A stretch of DNA of 52,428 bases from Candidatus Nomurabacteria bacterium (GCA_031290255.1 JAITNW010000010.1:1-52428), one strand, 5' to 3'. Positions 8,521-17,445 are shown, counted from the stretch's first letter. Made by a program: numbers and translations. The notes: generated by a model from the sequence alone, not told the origin.

Positions 8521-9240
8521 ATGAATGGGGCATTAAGTAATTGGCTAGACGAGATCGCGAAGGAGAAGTTGAACCCAGACGACGTGGAAAGATCTCTTCA
8601 CTACGCTCAAGATCTAGAACAAGGCTTAGCGAAAATACGAACTTATGCACAAGGTGTAACGATTTTTGGGTCAGCGCGCTTCAAAGAAGACGATAAATGG
8701 TGTAAGTTGGCAGAAAAACTGGGCGGAGAGTTGGCGCGAAATGGACACGCAGTGATTACTGGAGGTGGGCCTGGGATAATGCAAGCGGCAAATAAGGGCT
8801 CTTACGAAGCTGGCGGGCGCTCAATTGGGCTTAATATTGAGTTGCCGCACGAACAACATGTTAATCCATTTGTGACTGACCAGTTAGAATTTAGGTATTT
8901 CTTTGCACGGAAAGTAATGCTGACATTTTCTTCAAAGGTTTTTGTGTTTTTCCCTGGAGGTTTTGGCACCTTGGATGAATTCACGGAAATTCTGCTTTTG
9001 ATGCAGGAGGCAAAAATGCCACGAATGCCCATGTTTTTGATTGGTAAATCTTTTTGGTCACCGCTTGATAAGTTTTTTGTAAATAAATTACAGAAAATGA
9101 AAACAATAAAAGCATCTGATAGGAATATATATAAAATAACTGATGATATTGGCGCGATCGTAAAGGCAGCAAATACAATTGGCCACCCGAGCATTCATGA
9201 GAATATATATAATAATTTTAGTGGGAAAAGTACAGTCTAA
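8521..9240 (+). CDS. LOG-family protein (nucleotide phosphoribohydrolase-like)
   Basis: This 239-residue protein belongs to the LOG / lysine-decarboxylase-like family, whose tested members release bases from nucleoside 5'-monophosphates. The two defining motifs are present: GGGPGIMQAANKG and PGGFGTLDEFTE (near residue 145), and RKVMLT precedes the second. It ends the gap operon and its stop is only 2 bases from the oppositely oriented dnaE stop. In this context a role in recycling ribose-5-phosphate from nucleotides, feeding RpiB and Rpe, is plausible; this link is inferred. Confidence 0.88.
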   Translation: MNGALSNWLDEIAKEKLNPDDVERSLHYAQDLEQGLAKIRTYAQGVTIFGSARFKEDDKWCKLAEKLGGELARNGHAVITGGGPGIMQAANKGSYEAGGRSIGLNIELPHEQHVNPFVTDQLEFRYFFARKVMLTFSSKVFVFFPGGFGTLDEFTEILLLMQEAKMPRMPMFLIGKSFWSPLDKFFVNKLQKMKTIKASDRNIYKITDDIGAIVKAANTIGHPSIHENIYNNFSGKSTV

Positions 9241-9242
9241 AT

Positions 9243-12200
9243 CTATTTTACTTTGACGCAATCTTCACCGAATAGCTTGATGAGCTCTGTGACTAATGGA
9301 GAAGATTCTGTGTCAACGGAGAAAGGCAAACGCATGGCTTTTTTCTCATCGCCAAGCACAAGTATAATTTCTGATAAGCCGAGGTGACGGTTGCAGCATT
9401 GTTTGAGCTCTAATAAAGCTTTTGTGTCGGAGGGATTTTTGATATGAACAAAAAGTTTCTTAGGTTTGATAGGAGTTGGCATGCTTGATTCATCAGTAGT
9501 GCGATATTTTGTGACAGGAGCAGGATTATTGTAGCGATTTTGATAATTCCCTGCTCCACTGGCAAAACTTCTGCTTGGAGAAATTACGCCCTTCGTGGGA
9601 GTCTGGAGCTTGACGCCGGTGGCTTGATAAGTGGACAATTCTTCATCGGTGATGATAGATATTCCTTCAGCGTTAATTCTCGCCTCGTCGATTCTGCCGC
9701 CTGAATCTTTGGAATTGACGCGACCTGAGACCTTAACGATTGCGTCTTGGACGAGTTTGGCAGCGACTGTTCCATAGACATTAGGAAATACGATGATTTC
9801 AATATCGGATAGTTTATCCTCAATTTTAACAAATGCCATTTTTGAACCGCTTTTCGTGACAAAGCTTCTGACTGATGTGATGATGCCGCCAACGACGACG
9901 GCCGAACCGTCAATCTCTGGTTTGATTTCCGTGAGCGGCATAGTTTGCTCTTCAAAGTACTTGTCATAGCGGTCAAGCGGATGGGCAGAAATATAAAGGC
10001 CAAGTAACTCTCTTTCCCAAAGGAGGGCTTCTTTTTCACTATGCTTGGTAGGGGATGGTTGGATTTCGACTTCAGGAACTGCGACGGCGTCGCCCATTGC
10101 GCCGAATAAGTCAGTCTGCCCTGATGCGGCGTCTTTCTGAATTTTGGAACCATAGGCTTGGATTTTTTCGAGATTGAAGAGGAGGTCACTGCGGTCGCCA
10201 AATTGGTCGAAAGCACCGGTCTTGATAGCGGCTTCCCAACTTTTCTTATTAAACTTTGTAGAGTTCACCCTTTTTGCGAAATTACATATGGAACTGAACC
10301 TGCCGTTCTTGTCGCGTTCTTCAATGACATCCTCGACCAAAGCTTTACCTATGTTTTTGACAGCAGCTAAACCGAAACGAATGGTGCTGGTTTTGCCGAC
10401 GATTGCAAAATCTACATAGCTTTCATTAATGTCTGGCCCGAGTACTTTGATGCCCATGCGCATACATTCTGTCATTTCGATAGCGAGGCGATCGGTCCAG
10501 CGCATATCGGCGGTCATAAGTGCCGCCATGAACGCCTCTGGATAATGGGCCTTGAGATAAGCAGTCCAGTATGCGACCATCGCGTAACAAGCAGCGTGGG
10601 ATTTGTTGAAACAGTAATTGGCGAATTCTAGGAGCTGATCCCAGAATTTTTCGGCGATCTCTTTGGTAGCGCCGCCGACCTTGATGGCACCTTCGACGAA
10701 TTCTGGTTTTACTTGATTCATTAGATCGATCTTTTTCTTGCCAACGGCTTTTCGGAGGGTGTCGGCTTGACCGCCGGTGAAGCCACACCATTCTTTGCTC
10801 GCCTGCATAAACTGCTCTTGGTAAATTAGGATGCCGTATGTGCTTTTGAGAGAATTTTCTAGGCCTGGGTGAAGGTAAGTAATTTTTTCTTCACCATGCT
10901 TGCGCTTGATAAAGCTGTCAATGAACTGCATCGGGCCAGGTCTGTACAAGGCGTTCATGGCGATGAGATCGTCAAAATGCGTAGGCTTGAGGTCACGCAA
11001 ATATCGTTTCATGCCGGCGGATTCAAATTGGAACACTCCGGTGGTATCACCTCTTTGGAAGAGCGCAAATGTATCTGGATCGTCCAGGGATAATTCGTCT
11101 ACGTCGATGGTTTCGCCATAAACTTTCTTGATGATACGGAGCGCTGTCTGAATGACAGAAAGGTTAGAGAGACCAAGAAAGTCCATCTTAAGGAGTCCAA
11201 GATCTTCGATTTCCGTCATTGGGAATTGTGTGGCGATGGGGCCTTTGGCAGAAACTTCAAGGGGCATAAATTTGACTAAATCATCCGGCGCGATGACTAC
11301 CCCGCAAGCGTGTACGCCGTGGTTGCGGATGGTGCCTTCGAGGCGCATGGCGAAGTCAATAACTTTTTTGGCGGTTGGATTAGTTTCATACTCATGCTTC
11401 AAGTCTTGGTCCTCAACGATAGCGTCCTTAAGCTTGACGTGATGACCCATGACTGGGTCGGGGACAAGCTTGGCAATGCGATCTGCTTCTGCGTATGGGA
11501 CTTCGAGAACACGAGCGACATCGCGAACGGCGTTTTTGGCCATCATTTTACCGAAGGTGACAATATTGCTGACTCTGGCGTCACCGTATTTTTTGGAACA
11601 ATACTCGATAACTTCATCGCGACGCGTGTCTTGAATATCAGTGTCAATATCGGGCATACTTATGCGATCGGGATTGAGGAAACGCTCAAATAGCAGACCG
11701 TATTTAAGCGGATCTAGGTCAGTGATGCGGACAGCGTAGGCGAGGAGAGAGCCGGCAGCACTGCCGCGACCTGGCCCGTAGATAATCCCCTGACTTTTGC
11801 CCCAGTTGATAAAATCCTGAACGATGAGGAAGTACCCATCGTAGCCCATTTTGTCGGTGATGGAGAGCTCATAATCGATGCGGTCGAGGACTTCCTGAGT
11901 GAGTTTTTTGCGGATGGATTTGACGTCGGCTTTTGCGATTTCTGCTTTGGTCATAACATTGTAGCGATCGGCTAGGCCACGGAAGACGATTTTTTCGAGA
12001 TAGGATTTTTCGGTTTCGCCTTCTGGAACTGGGAATTTGGGAATGAGAATGCGTCCTAAATCTAGCTCCACCTCGCAGCGATCGGCGATGACTTTTGTAT
12101 TGCGCACGGCTTCTGGGCAGGTTTTGCCCCAGCGGGCGATGATGTCCTGGGGTGGGATCACATGAAGCTCGAAATCTTTGAGCGACATCCGGTTAGTATC

Positions 12201-12935
12201 GGCGACGTTACTGCCGGTGCCAATACAGAGGAGTACTTCGTGAGCTTCTTGGTCTTCATGGCGAAGATAATGACCGTCGCAGGAGACGACAAGCGGGAGG
12301 CCAGTTGCCTTGGCGATCTCCATAAGCCCTGCGTTGATTTTGTTTTGGACATCCCAATGAGTAGGCGAATCTGGATGACCATGATCTTGCATTTCAAGAT
12401 AGAAGCGATCTTTGAAAGTACTGGCGTACCAATTGACTAGTTTACGGGCACGGGCTTTGTCACCGTTCCTTAATGCACTACTGATTTCACTGCCGGCACA
12501 ACCAGAAAGGCAGATGACGCCTGCGTTGTATTTTTCCATGGTTTTATGATCGATACGAGGCCGGTAATATTTGCCATGAATTTCGGCTTCGGTCATCATA
12601 CGACACAAGTTTTCGTAACCTTGATTATTCATGGCAAGGAGGGTGACGTGGAAACGCTCTTTGTCTTTGGCAGGGTCGCGATCTTCCATGTTGCGGGCGG
12701 CAACGTAAGCTTCGAAGCCGAGAATAGGCTTGATGCCTTCGGCCTTGGCGGTTTTGTAGAGATCGATGAGGCCGCTCATGGTGCCATGGTCGGTAACGGC
12801 GACGGCTTCCATGCCCTGCTCTTTGACGAAATCTATAAGTTCGTGGACTTTGGTAAGGCCGTCAAGCAGCGAGTAGTGGGTGTGATTGTGCAGATGCACA
12901 AAATCTTTGGGTTGCAGGGTGGCCTCCTTTGTCAT
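9243..12935 (-). CDS. dnaE: DNA polymerase III alpha subunit
   Basis: This 1230-residue replicative polymerase has the DnaE1 order. A PHP domain opens with VHLHNHTHYSLLDGL and includes DHGTMSG. The C-family polymerase core has GRGSAAGS and the catalytic PDIDTD. A helix-hairpin-helix region, an OB-fold (VVVGGIITSVRSFVTKSGSK) and a C-terminal tail follow. The initiation codon is taken as the ATG at 12935 because TAAAAT ends 7 bases before it; a TTG at 12965 would add ten residues without support. It is downstream of the lipid kinase, zeta-like kinase and TlyA-like genes, and can be transcribed from its own leaderless promoter as well. No missing catalytic residues were noticed. Confidence 0.97.
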   Translation of the reverse strand: MTKEATLQPKDFVHLHNHTHYSLLDGLTKVHELIDFVKEQGMEAVAVTDHGTMSGLIDLYKTAKAEGIKPILGFEAYVAARNMEDRDPAKDKERFHVTLLAMNNQGYENLCRMMTEAEIHGKYYRPRIDHKTMEKYNAGVICLSGCAGSEISSALRNGDKARARKLVNWYASTFKDRFYLEMQDHGHPDSPTHWDVQNKINAGLMEIAKATGLPLVVSCDGHYLRHEDQEAHEVLLCIGTGSNVADTNRMSLKDFELHVIPPQDIIARWGKTCPEAVRNTKVIADRCEVELDLGRILIPKFPVPEGETEKSYLEKIVFRGLADRYNVMTKAEIAKADVKSIRKKLTQEVLDRIDYELSITDKMGYDGYFLIVQDFINWGKSQGIIYGPGRGSAAGSLLAYAVRITDLDPLKYGLLFERFLNPDRISMPDIDTDIQDTRRDEVIEYCSKKYGDARVSNIVTFGKMMAKNAVRDVARVLEVPYAEADRIAKLVPDPVMGHHVKLKDAIVEDQDLKHEYETNPTAKKVIDFAMRLEGTIRNHGVHACGVVIAPDDLVKFMPLEVSAKGPIATQFPMTEIEDLGLLKMDFLGLSNLSVIQTALRIIKKVYGETIDVDELSLDDPDTFALFQRGDTTGVFQFESAGMKRYLRDLKPTHFDDLIAMNALYRPGPMQFIDSFIKRKHGEEKITYLHPGLENSLKSTYGILIYQEQFMQASKEWCGFTGGQADTLRKAVGKKKIDLMNQVKPEFVEGAIKVGGATKEIAEKFWDQLLEFANYCFNKSHAACYAMVAYWTAYLKAHYPEAFMAALMTADMRWTDRLAIEMTECMRMGIKVLGPDINESYVDFAIVGKTSTIRFGLAAVKNIGKALVEDVIEERDKNGRFSSICNFAKRVNSTKFNKKSWEAAIKTGAFDQFGDRSDLLFNLEKIQAYGSKIQKDAASGQTDLFGAMGDAVAVPEVEIQPSPTKHSEKEALLWERELLGLYISAHPLDRYDKYFEEQTMPLTEIKPEIDGSAVVVGGIITSVRSFVTKSGSKMAFVKIEDKLSDIEIIVFPNVYGTVAAKLVQDAIVKVSGRVNSKDSGGRIDEARINAEGISIITDEELSTYQATGVKLQTPTKGVISPSRSFASGAGNYQNRYNNPAPVTKYRTTDESSMPTPIKPKKLFVHIKNPSDTKALLELKQCCNRHLGLSEIILVLGDEKKAMRLPFSVDTESSPLVTELIKLFGEDCVKVK

Positions 12936-12990
12936 ATCTATTATTTTAGCATAAAAATCCGCCAAGTGGTCTGGCTGGTGGGTTTTGGGT

Positions 12991-13545
12991 CTACTTGGCG
13001 AGCTTGAGGAGATAGAAGCGTTCGAGGTTGCCGAAGCGACCAGCGACCTCGCTGTCGCGTTTGGCTAGAGTGAGGAAATTGTGGTTTTTGAGCCAGATTT
13101 CGAAATTCTGGATAATTTCGCGGCGGATTTTGTGGTTTTTGATGATGCCGTTTTTGAGCTGGTAGGGTTTGGCTTCGAACTGTGGTTTAAGTAACACTAA
13201 CAAGACGGTATGATGCCCGATTAAGTTCATCTTAGCGAACCCAAGTATATTCGTCAAGGAGGTAAAGCTGATGTCAGCTAAAATAATGTCTGGAATCTCC
13301 GTCAAAGTGAAACCTATGATGTCGGTTTTCTCGTGAAGTTCGACTTTGGGGTTGGCGCGGAGGGCGGGCTTCATTTGGTTAGTGCCCTTTTCTACGGCGA
13401 TGACTTTTTTGGCGCCATGCTTCAGGGCTTGGTCGGTGAAGCCGCCGGTGCTGCTGCCGATGTCGAGGACGGTTTTTGCGCGGAAATCTAGGGGGAGGTT
13501 TTTTAGGGCTAACGCTAGCTTGTTCTCTGCTCTGGTGGGGTTCAT
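12991..13545 (-). CDS. TlyA/FtsJ-like rRNA methyltransferase lacking the S4 domain
   Basis: This 184-residue SAM-dependent methylase resembles the catalytic part of TlyA, which 2'-O-methylates cytidines in 16S and 23S rRNA. The SAM loop is DIGSSTGGFTDQAL, followed by AVEKGTNQ (TlyA has DVGxxQ), DISFTSL and LKPQFEA, all family-typical. TlyA normally starts with an S4 RNA-binding domain of about 60 residues. Here the protein begins at MNPTRAENKL directly before the methylase and no S4-like sequence was recognised upstream. The ATG follows the zeta-like gene by 45 bases. Function as an rRNA methylase is likely, but the RNA-recognition mode must differ. Confidence 0.8.
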   Translation of the reverse strand: MNPTRAENKLALALKNLPLDFRAKTVLDIGSSTGGFTDQALKHGAKKVIAVEKGTNQMKPALRANPKVELHEKTDIIGFTLTEIPDIILADISFTSLTNILGFAKMNLIGHHTVLLVLLKPQFEAKPYQLKNGIIKNHKIRREIIQNFEIWLKNHNFLTLAKRDSEVAGRFGNLERFYLLKLAK

Positions 13546-13590
13546 CTTTTAACTCATTTCTTTATTAAAGTGTGCGGATTTTGCATGGGT

Positions 13591-14403
13591 TCAATTTGAG
13601 AAGTAGGAGATTTTGGCTTGACGGAGGGCCGGTTCGTTGGTTTCCCCCGGAAGTTTGGGAATGAGCCAGTATTTTTCGATGATTTTCATGACGCTGAGGT
13701 GGCCGATGGGGCCGGCGTAAATTGGGCTGGAGTCCCAGGCGCTCCAGATGGTGATGGGCATTTCGGGGTAGTTCTTGATGTAAAAATCTAGGGCGAGGCG
13801 GGTGGCGCGCCAAAATTCGGCGGCGGTGGATTTGGTGACGGTGCGGTTTTTGCGTTTACCGATGAAGGTGTCGGAGATTTCTTTGGAAATGGCGACCATA
13901 GTGAGGCTGGTTTGATAATCTTGCGCCGTGAGCATGTTCATGAGGGCGCCCTCGACAATGGGGTCAAGGAGGGTAACGTCGAGGATGATGTCGTAGCCGA
14001 GCGAGATGAGTTCTTTTAAGACGAAGAACATCAGGATGGTGCTGACTTCGTTGGTTTTGGAGCGGAAATTTGTGACGCCGTATGCGGATTTGATTTCCTC
14101 TGCGAATGGGTGGTAGGGGGCGAGGAGGCGGGCGGCGACTAGGATGGGTTTGGCTTGGCGGGATTCAAAATAGGCTGCTACGGCGGGGAGAAGTTGGGAG
14201 GTTTTGCCGCTGCCACTTTGTCCGCAGATGCGGAAAAATTGCTTGGACTGGGTGGCGTTTTTGGTGAAATCTTGGAGGATTTTTTGGAGGATGGCTGGGT
14301 ACATCTCGTTGGTGACGCGCCATTCTGGGCGGACTTCGCTGGGCCAATGGCTACGCATATACTCGGCGACTTGTTGGTTGATTTTGTCCATAAATAGCTC
14401 CAT
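13591..14403 (-). CDS. Zeta-toxin-like P-loop kinase
   Basis: This 270-residue P-loop protein has Walker A GQSGSGKTS at residues 61-69 after a 60-residue helical N-terminus, then YDIILDVTLLDP, KEISDTFIGKRKN and ATRLALDFYIKNYPEM. The order fits zeta-toxin/UDP-GlcNAc-kinase-like proteins, which phosphorylate nucleotide sugars or related substrates. No epsilon-type antitoxin is adjacent. Its ATG overlaps the stop of the upstream lipid kinase by one base (TAATG), so the two are probably translationally coupled. A housekeeping kinase acting on cell-wall precursors is as likely as a toxin. Family assignment is by motif and context only. Confidence 0.6.
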   Translation of the reverse strand: MELFMDKINQQVAEYMRSHWPSEVRPEWRVTNEMYPAILQKILQDFTKNATQSKQFFRICGQSGSGKTSQLLPAVAAYFESRQAKPILVAARLLAPYHPFAEEIKSAYGVTNFRSKTNEVSTILMFFVLKELISLGYDIILDVTLLDPIVEGALMNMLTAQDYQTSLTMVAISKEISDTFIGKRKNRTVTKSTAAEFWRATRLALDFYIKNYPEMPITIWSAWDSSPIYAGPIGHLSVMKIIEKYWLIPKLPGETNEPALRQAKISYFSN

Positions 14404-15308
14404 TATTTTGTGATGATCCAGACGGGGCGAGGGGATTTTGTGATTTCGATTTTCTCGGTGACGGGCATTTTTTTGTATTCCCCTTCTGCTTGAAACATGA
14501 TTTTAGCGGGCTTGTCTAAAATGATAGTGCTTTGTGCGGTGTTGTCGCCGGGTACGCCCGTAAGAATGCTTGGGATGACAATGCGAGATAACCCACAGAG
14601 GCTCGTAAGATTGCCTACTGTGGAGCGAAAAGTGCGGGACTTGAGGAACCATTTTGCGCTGTGCATGACTTTTGCCATGCTGGTGGAGTTGATGGCGACG
14701 TAATCTGAGATATTTTCGTGATGTTTTTTGTTGACTTTGAGGGGTGGGAGAAATTGATCTTTGCGATGCTCGCGCCACCATTTTGCTAGTTCTAGGACTG
14801 AGAAAAAGACGGATTTTTTGCGTTTGTGGCGAAGTTTTTTACGGACTTCGGGAAAATCGAAGACGGCGCAGGCCTCGGCGAACATACCGATGGTGAAATA
14901 ACACATGCCGTAGCGGAAATGCTGGTCGTCGATTTTGCATTCTAGTGGGTAGGCTTTTTGAGCTTGTTTGCTAGAGAGGATTTGGTCAAGGGTGGGTTTG
15001 CCGAAACTGCGTGCCATGTCGTTGAAATTGCCAAACCCAAGTACGCTGAAGCGGATTTCGGGATAGCCGGATTTCATGATGCCGTTGAGGGCGATAGTGG
15101 CGGTACCGTCGCCGCCGGCGGCGACGACGAGATCGCCGTCTCTTAGGACGCGGGCGAGGCGACGGGCGTTATCGTCTACGTCGGTATCGGAAACTTCGAA
15201 TTTGCCGAGCATCCAGCCTTTGAGATGACGCGCTTTCGCTAATACTTCCCTTTCGACGTCTTTGAAGCGTGAGCTGCGGGGGTTGTAAACTAGCATGAGG
15301 CGTTTCAT
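14403..15308 (-). CDS. Diacylglycerol/lipid kinase family protein
   Basis: This 301-residue protein has a DAGK catalytic domain. YNPRSSRFK starts the domain and AAGGDGTATIALNG (GGDGT at 65-69) is the nucleotide-binding signature. GFGNFNDMARSFG corresponds to the GTxNDFAR motif. Soluble DgkB/YegS-type enzymes phosphorylate diacylglycerol or related lipids at the membrane, and length is normal. The ATG overlaps the stop of the upstream small gene by four bases (ATGA), and the zeta-like kinase follows with a one-base overlap, so the three form one translational unit. The lipid substrate is unknown. Confidence 0.85.
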   Translation of the reverse strand: MKRLMLVYNPRSSRFKDVEREVLAKARHLKGWMLGKFEVSDTDVDDNARRLARVLRDGDLVVAAGGDGTATIALNGIMKSGYPEIRFSVLGFGNFNDMARSFGKPTLDQILSSKQAQKAYPLECKIDDQHFRYGMCYFTIGMFAEACAVFDFPEVRKKLRHKRKKSVFFSVLELAKWWREHRKDQFLPPLKVNKKHHENISDYVAINSTSMAKVMHSAKWFLKSRTFRSTVGNLTSLCGLSRIVIPSILTGVPGDNTAQSTIILDKPAKIMFQAEGEYKKMPVTEKIEITKSPRPVWIITK

Positions 15309-15697
15309 ATTTTCTCTTTCAAGTAGGTTTCTAGGTCTTTTAGTTGGTGGAAATATTCTGATATTGCTGATGGTTCGGCTTCGAAGACGTCGCTGAAGGA
15401 TGTTTTGGCATATTTGGCGGTGAGGGTTTTGCCGGATTCGAGAATGGCGCTGTGTTCTTCGATCATGGTGTTGTAGTTATCGGTTTTGGCGTCTTTGTAT
15501 TTGTCGCTAAAGGCGATGGATGTGGCGGAATATGCTGAGAGGTCTTTGCCGAGGTAGGTGAGGAGGAGATTCTGAGTGTCGGTTACTTCGGAAAGCATTG
15601 TGGTGGGGCTGGGTATTGCATCGGCAATTTTTTGGGTTGAAAGGTCGGTTTGAGATACTGTGGTGGTTATTATGAGGCTGATTAGTCCTGAAATCAT
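15305..15697 (-). CDS. Small exported or membrane-anchored protein, unknown
   Basis: I do not recognise this 130-residue protein. It begins with a short hydrophobic segment (MISGLISLIITTTVS) that may act as a signal or anchor, then a helical region rich in Ser, Thr, Lys and Glu, without cysteine. TATAAT lies 7 bases before the ATG, so it is the leaderless first gene of the run that continues through the lipid kinase, zeta-like kinase and TlyA-like methylase. Element A copy 2 begins only 33 bases upstream of its start. Confidence 0.7.
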   Translation of the reverse strand: MISGLISLIITTTVSQTDLSTQKIADAIPSPTTMLSEVTDTQNLLLTYLGKDLSAYSATSIAFSDKYKDAKTDNYNTMIEEHSAILESGKTLTAKYAKTSFSDVFEAEPSAISEYFHQLKDLETYLKEKI

Positions 15698-15729
15698 GGT
15701 TGTTATTATACCATTCTTGGTGGGCTTTC

Positions 15730-15906
15730 GGGCGGGTCCTGTCAGGACATTTTCCTCAAAGTCTCAAAAATTGCTTCCTTGGATATACTACACTGCAAGG
15801 CCCCTGCCGGCAGTTTGCCTGCAAATTTCTTGGGTAATACCGCGGGTATGATGGAACAATTATTTGAAACTTTGAGGGCTCCTATGTCCTGCCACCCGCT
15901 CTGACG
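15730..15906. repeat. Palindromic element A, copy 2
   Basis: This is the inverted, nearly identical partner of 1-177 (174 of 177 bases, no gaps). The ends GGGCGGGTCCTGTCAGGACA and the other flank pair to give a long interrupted hairpin, and the centre holds CTGCCGGCAG. It lies upstream of the promoter of the small exported protein and downstream of a terminator hairpin. With copy 1 it brackets 15.6 kb of ordinary genes in inverted orientation. It contains no recognisable transposase and no gene. Confidence 0.85.
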
Positions 15907-15955
15907 CACTTCTTGGAAGTTAGTAGCTGATGCTGGGTGCAGAGTGGAAGAAAAT

Positions 15956-15985
15956 GCCGCCAGCTGATGTGCTGGCGGCTTTTTG
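15956..15985. terminator. Strong hairpin terminator
   Basis: GCCGCCAGC pairs perfectly with GCTGGCGGC around TGATGT. T-rich bases follow on both strands (TTTTT on plus, ATTTTC on minus). Read on the minus strand it sits about 16 bases past the stop of the acidic zinc-motif protein gene and would end that transcript. Confidence 0.8.
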
Positions 15986-16001
15986 TGGAAAGGTGGTGCT
16001 G

Positions 16002-16736
16002 TTAGCCTGCGTTTTCGGGGGGTGCACAGGCCGTATCGTATTTCTGCAATAGTGGTAAGACAACTTCTTCTATGATTCTGTCTTCCAGACCCTGAGCATT
16101 GATGCCTTCTGCGGACAATTCGTCCGAGACCCCTACCGTGAGGACGGAGTTGCCGTCATTGGGGCCAGAATCGCCGTCGAGGCCGTCATCATCGTCCTCT
16201 TCGCGGTAACCACAATTCGGACAGACATAGGCGTCAGAGACTCTGACTGTAATATCGATAAGTAAATCTGCGAGACCAATGTCGATAAGGTAAGTCGCGA
16301 GAGATTTGCAGAGCTCGTCTATGAACTGACCGGCCGGCTCCTCGCCTAACTCTTCAACAAGTCGATCGTAGTCGAAAAGGACAGATACGTCAGGCTCAAA
16401 GCTCCAGCCGATGTCTTCGAGGGCCTCGTCGAGGTCTTCTTCATTGACAGCCTGCAAGACAGCGCGGAGTAGATCGTTGAACACTTCGGGGTGTTCTTCG
16501 GCGAGCCAGCCCATCATTTTGTTGAGGTCGGGATCGCCGTAGGGGCCGGCCGCGGCAAGCGCATACTCTTGCATGCCGAAATCGTAGGATGTGCCGAAAA
16601 GTGCGAAGATGGCGTCGCAGCCCTCAAAGGCTACGCTCTGGTTGTGGGTACTGGGGATGAAGCCTTCGGTTTTGATTTCGATAAGCGCATCGATTTTGGT
16701 GACGCCGCTATTTTCGTCGCGAAGAATTTTGCTCAT
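16002..16736 (-). CDS. Acidic protein with one zinc-ribbon-like CxxC motif, unknown
   Basis: I do not recognise this soluble, strongly acidic 244-residue protein. It has a CPNCGY motif near residue 170 followed by an Asp/Gly-rich stretch. Only one CxxC pair is present, so a zinc site would need a dimer partner or other ligands. AAGGAG lies 10 bases before the ATG. The leader contains a small hairpin (CGGGC-TGAT-GCCCG) and a 7-codon open frame (MKGVNTL) whose stop overlaps this ATG, which could couple translation. A terminator follows. No signal peptide or membrane segment is visible. Confidence 0.7.
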   Translation of the reverse strand: MSKILRDENSGVTKIDALIEIKTEGFIPSTHNQSVAFEGCDAIFALFGTSYDFGMQEYALAAAGPYGDPDLNKMMGWLAEEHPEVFNDLLRAVLQAVNEEDLDEALEDIGWSFEPDVSVLFDYDRLVEELGEEPAGQFIDELCKSLATYLIDIGLADLLIDITVRVSDAYVCPNCGYREEDDDDGLDGDSGPNDGNSVLTVGVSDELSAEGINAQGLEDRIIEEVVLPLLQKYDTACAPPENAG

Positions 16737-16902
16737 AGAGTATTTACTCCTTTCATAATGCGGGCATCAGCCCGGAAATTTGGGAACGAAACTAGCTTAT
16801 CGCAAGTCTTCTCCTTTCCATTTTAAGGTACTATTTTTATAGTAACTGAGGGGGCGGGCGGATGCAAGCTTTAGCGTGTTGTGTTCGTGGTAAACTAGGT
16901 GT

Positions 16903-17352
16903 ATGGAAACTGTACCGATAGATCCCAAAAAAGTGCGGGGGAAATTTGTGGCGGAGAAGAAAAATACGGATATTGATGCGGATCCGATTGATAATCCGCC
17001 GGAGAAATCTTTTCGGAGTGATTTGCCGAAAGAACGGGCAAAATTTGAGGAAGAGGAAAGGGACGCGCGAGAGGTGGACGTAGCTGCGGTTTGGCTTGGT
17101 GCATTGCTGATGATTGTAGCTTTTATGTCCAGCATGATAATACCGGTGGAAGGGCTGTCGTCGCTCGCTATGGTAGTGCTGGCTTTTCTGTCGTTGATTT
17201 TTAATCTGAAGAACACGCATTTGCCACTGAAGAAGTTCCCTAAGCTGAATTTTAACCCTTTTAATGCGATTACTGTTGTGGATTGTGCGATGATTGTGGT
17301 GGGTGGGTTTGAGGTGGCGGCGTATGTCTATACGCTTGGTAGAGGAATTTGA
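16903..17352 (+). CDS. Small integral membrane protein, unknown
   Basis: This 149-residue protein has a charged cytoplasmic-type N-terminus of about 60 residues rich in Lys, Asp and Glu, then three hydrophobic segments: VWLGALLMIVAFMSSMII, a second after the Gly-Leu-Ser-Ser turn, and one close to the C-terminus (AMIVVGGFEVAAYVY). No family is recognised. TAAACT ends exactly 6 bases before the ATG, the leaderless pattern. It is followed by a minus-strand tRNA-Ser gene and is divergent from the acidic zinc-motif gene. Confidence 0.75.
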   Translation: METVPIDPKKVRGKFVAEKKNTDIDADPIDNPPEKSFRSDLPKERAKFEEEERDAREVDVAAVWLGALLMIVAFMSSMIIPVEGLSSLAMVVLAFLSLIFNLKNTHLPLKKFPKLNFNPFNAITVVDCAMIVVGGFEVAAYVYTLGRGI

Positions 17353-17417
17353 TGCTTACGGGTGTAGAAAAAGACGTTAGATTTAGGATTCTTTGCTGTT
17401 TGTTGATTCGCTATTAA

Positions 17418-17441
17418 AGACAAGAAAGACCCTTTCGGGTC
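17418..17441 (-). terminator. Terminator of tRNA-Ser(GGA)
   Basis: On the minus strand GACCC-GAAA-GGGTC is followed by TTTCTTG, 5 bases past the encoded CCA of the tRNA. Confidence 0.75.
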
Positions 17442-17445
17442 AGTT

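Noticed and set aside
1-15906. Composite transposon bounded by element A copies
   Set aside because: The elements have no transposase and the block contains core genes (dnaE, gap), so transposition as a unit is not credible; inversion is the better hypothesis.
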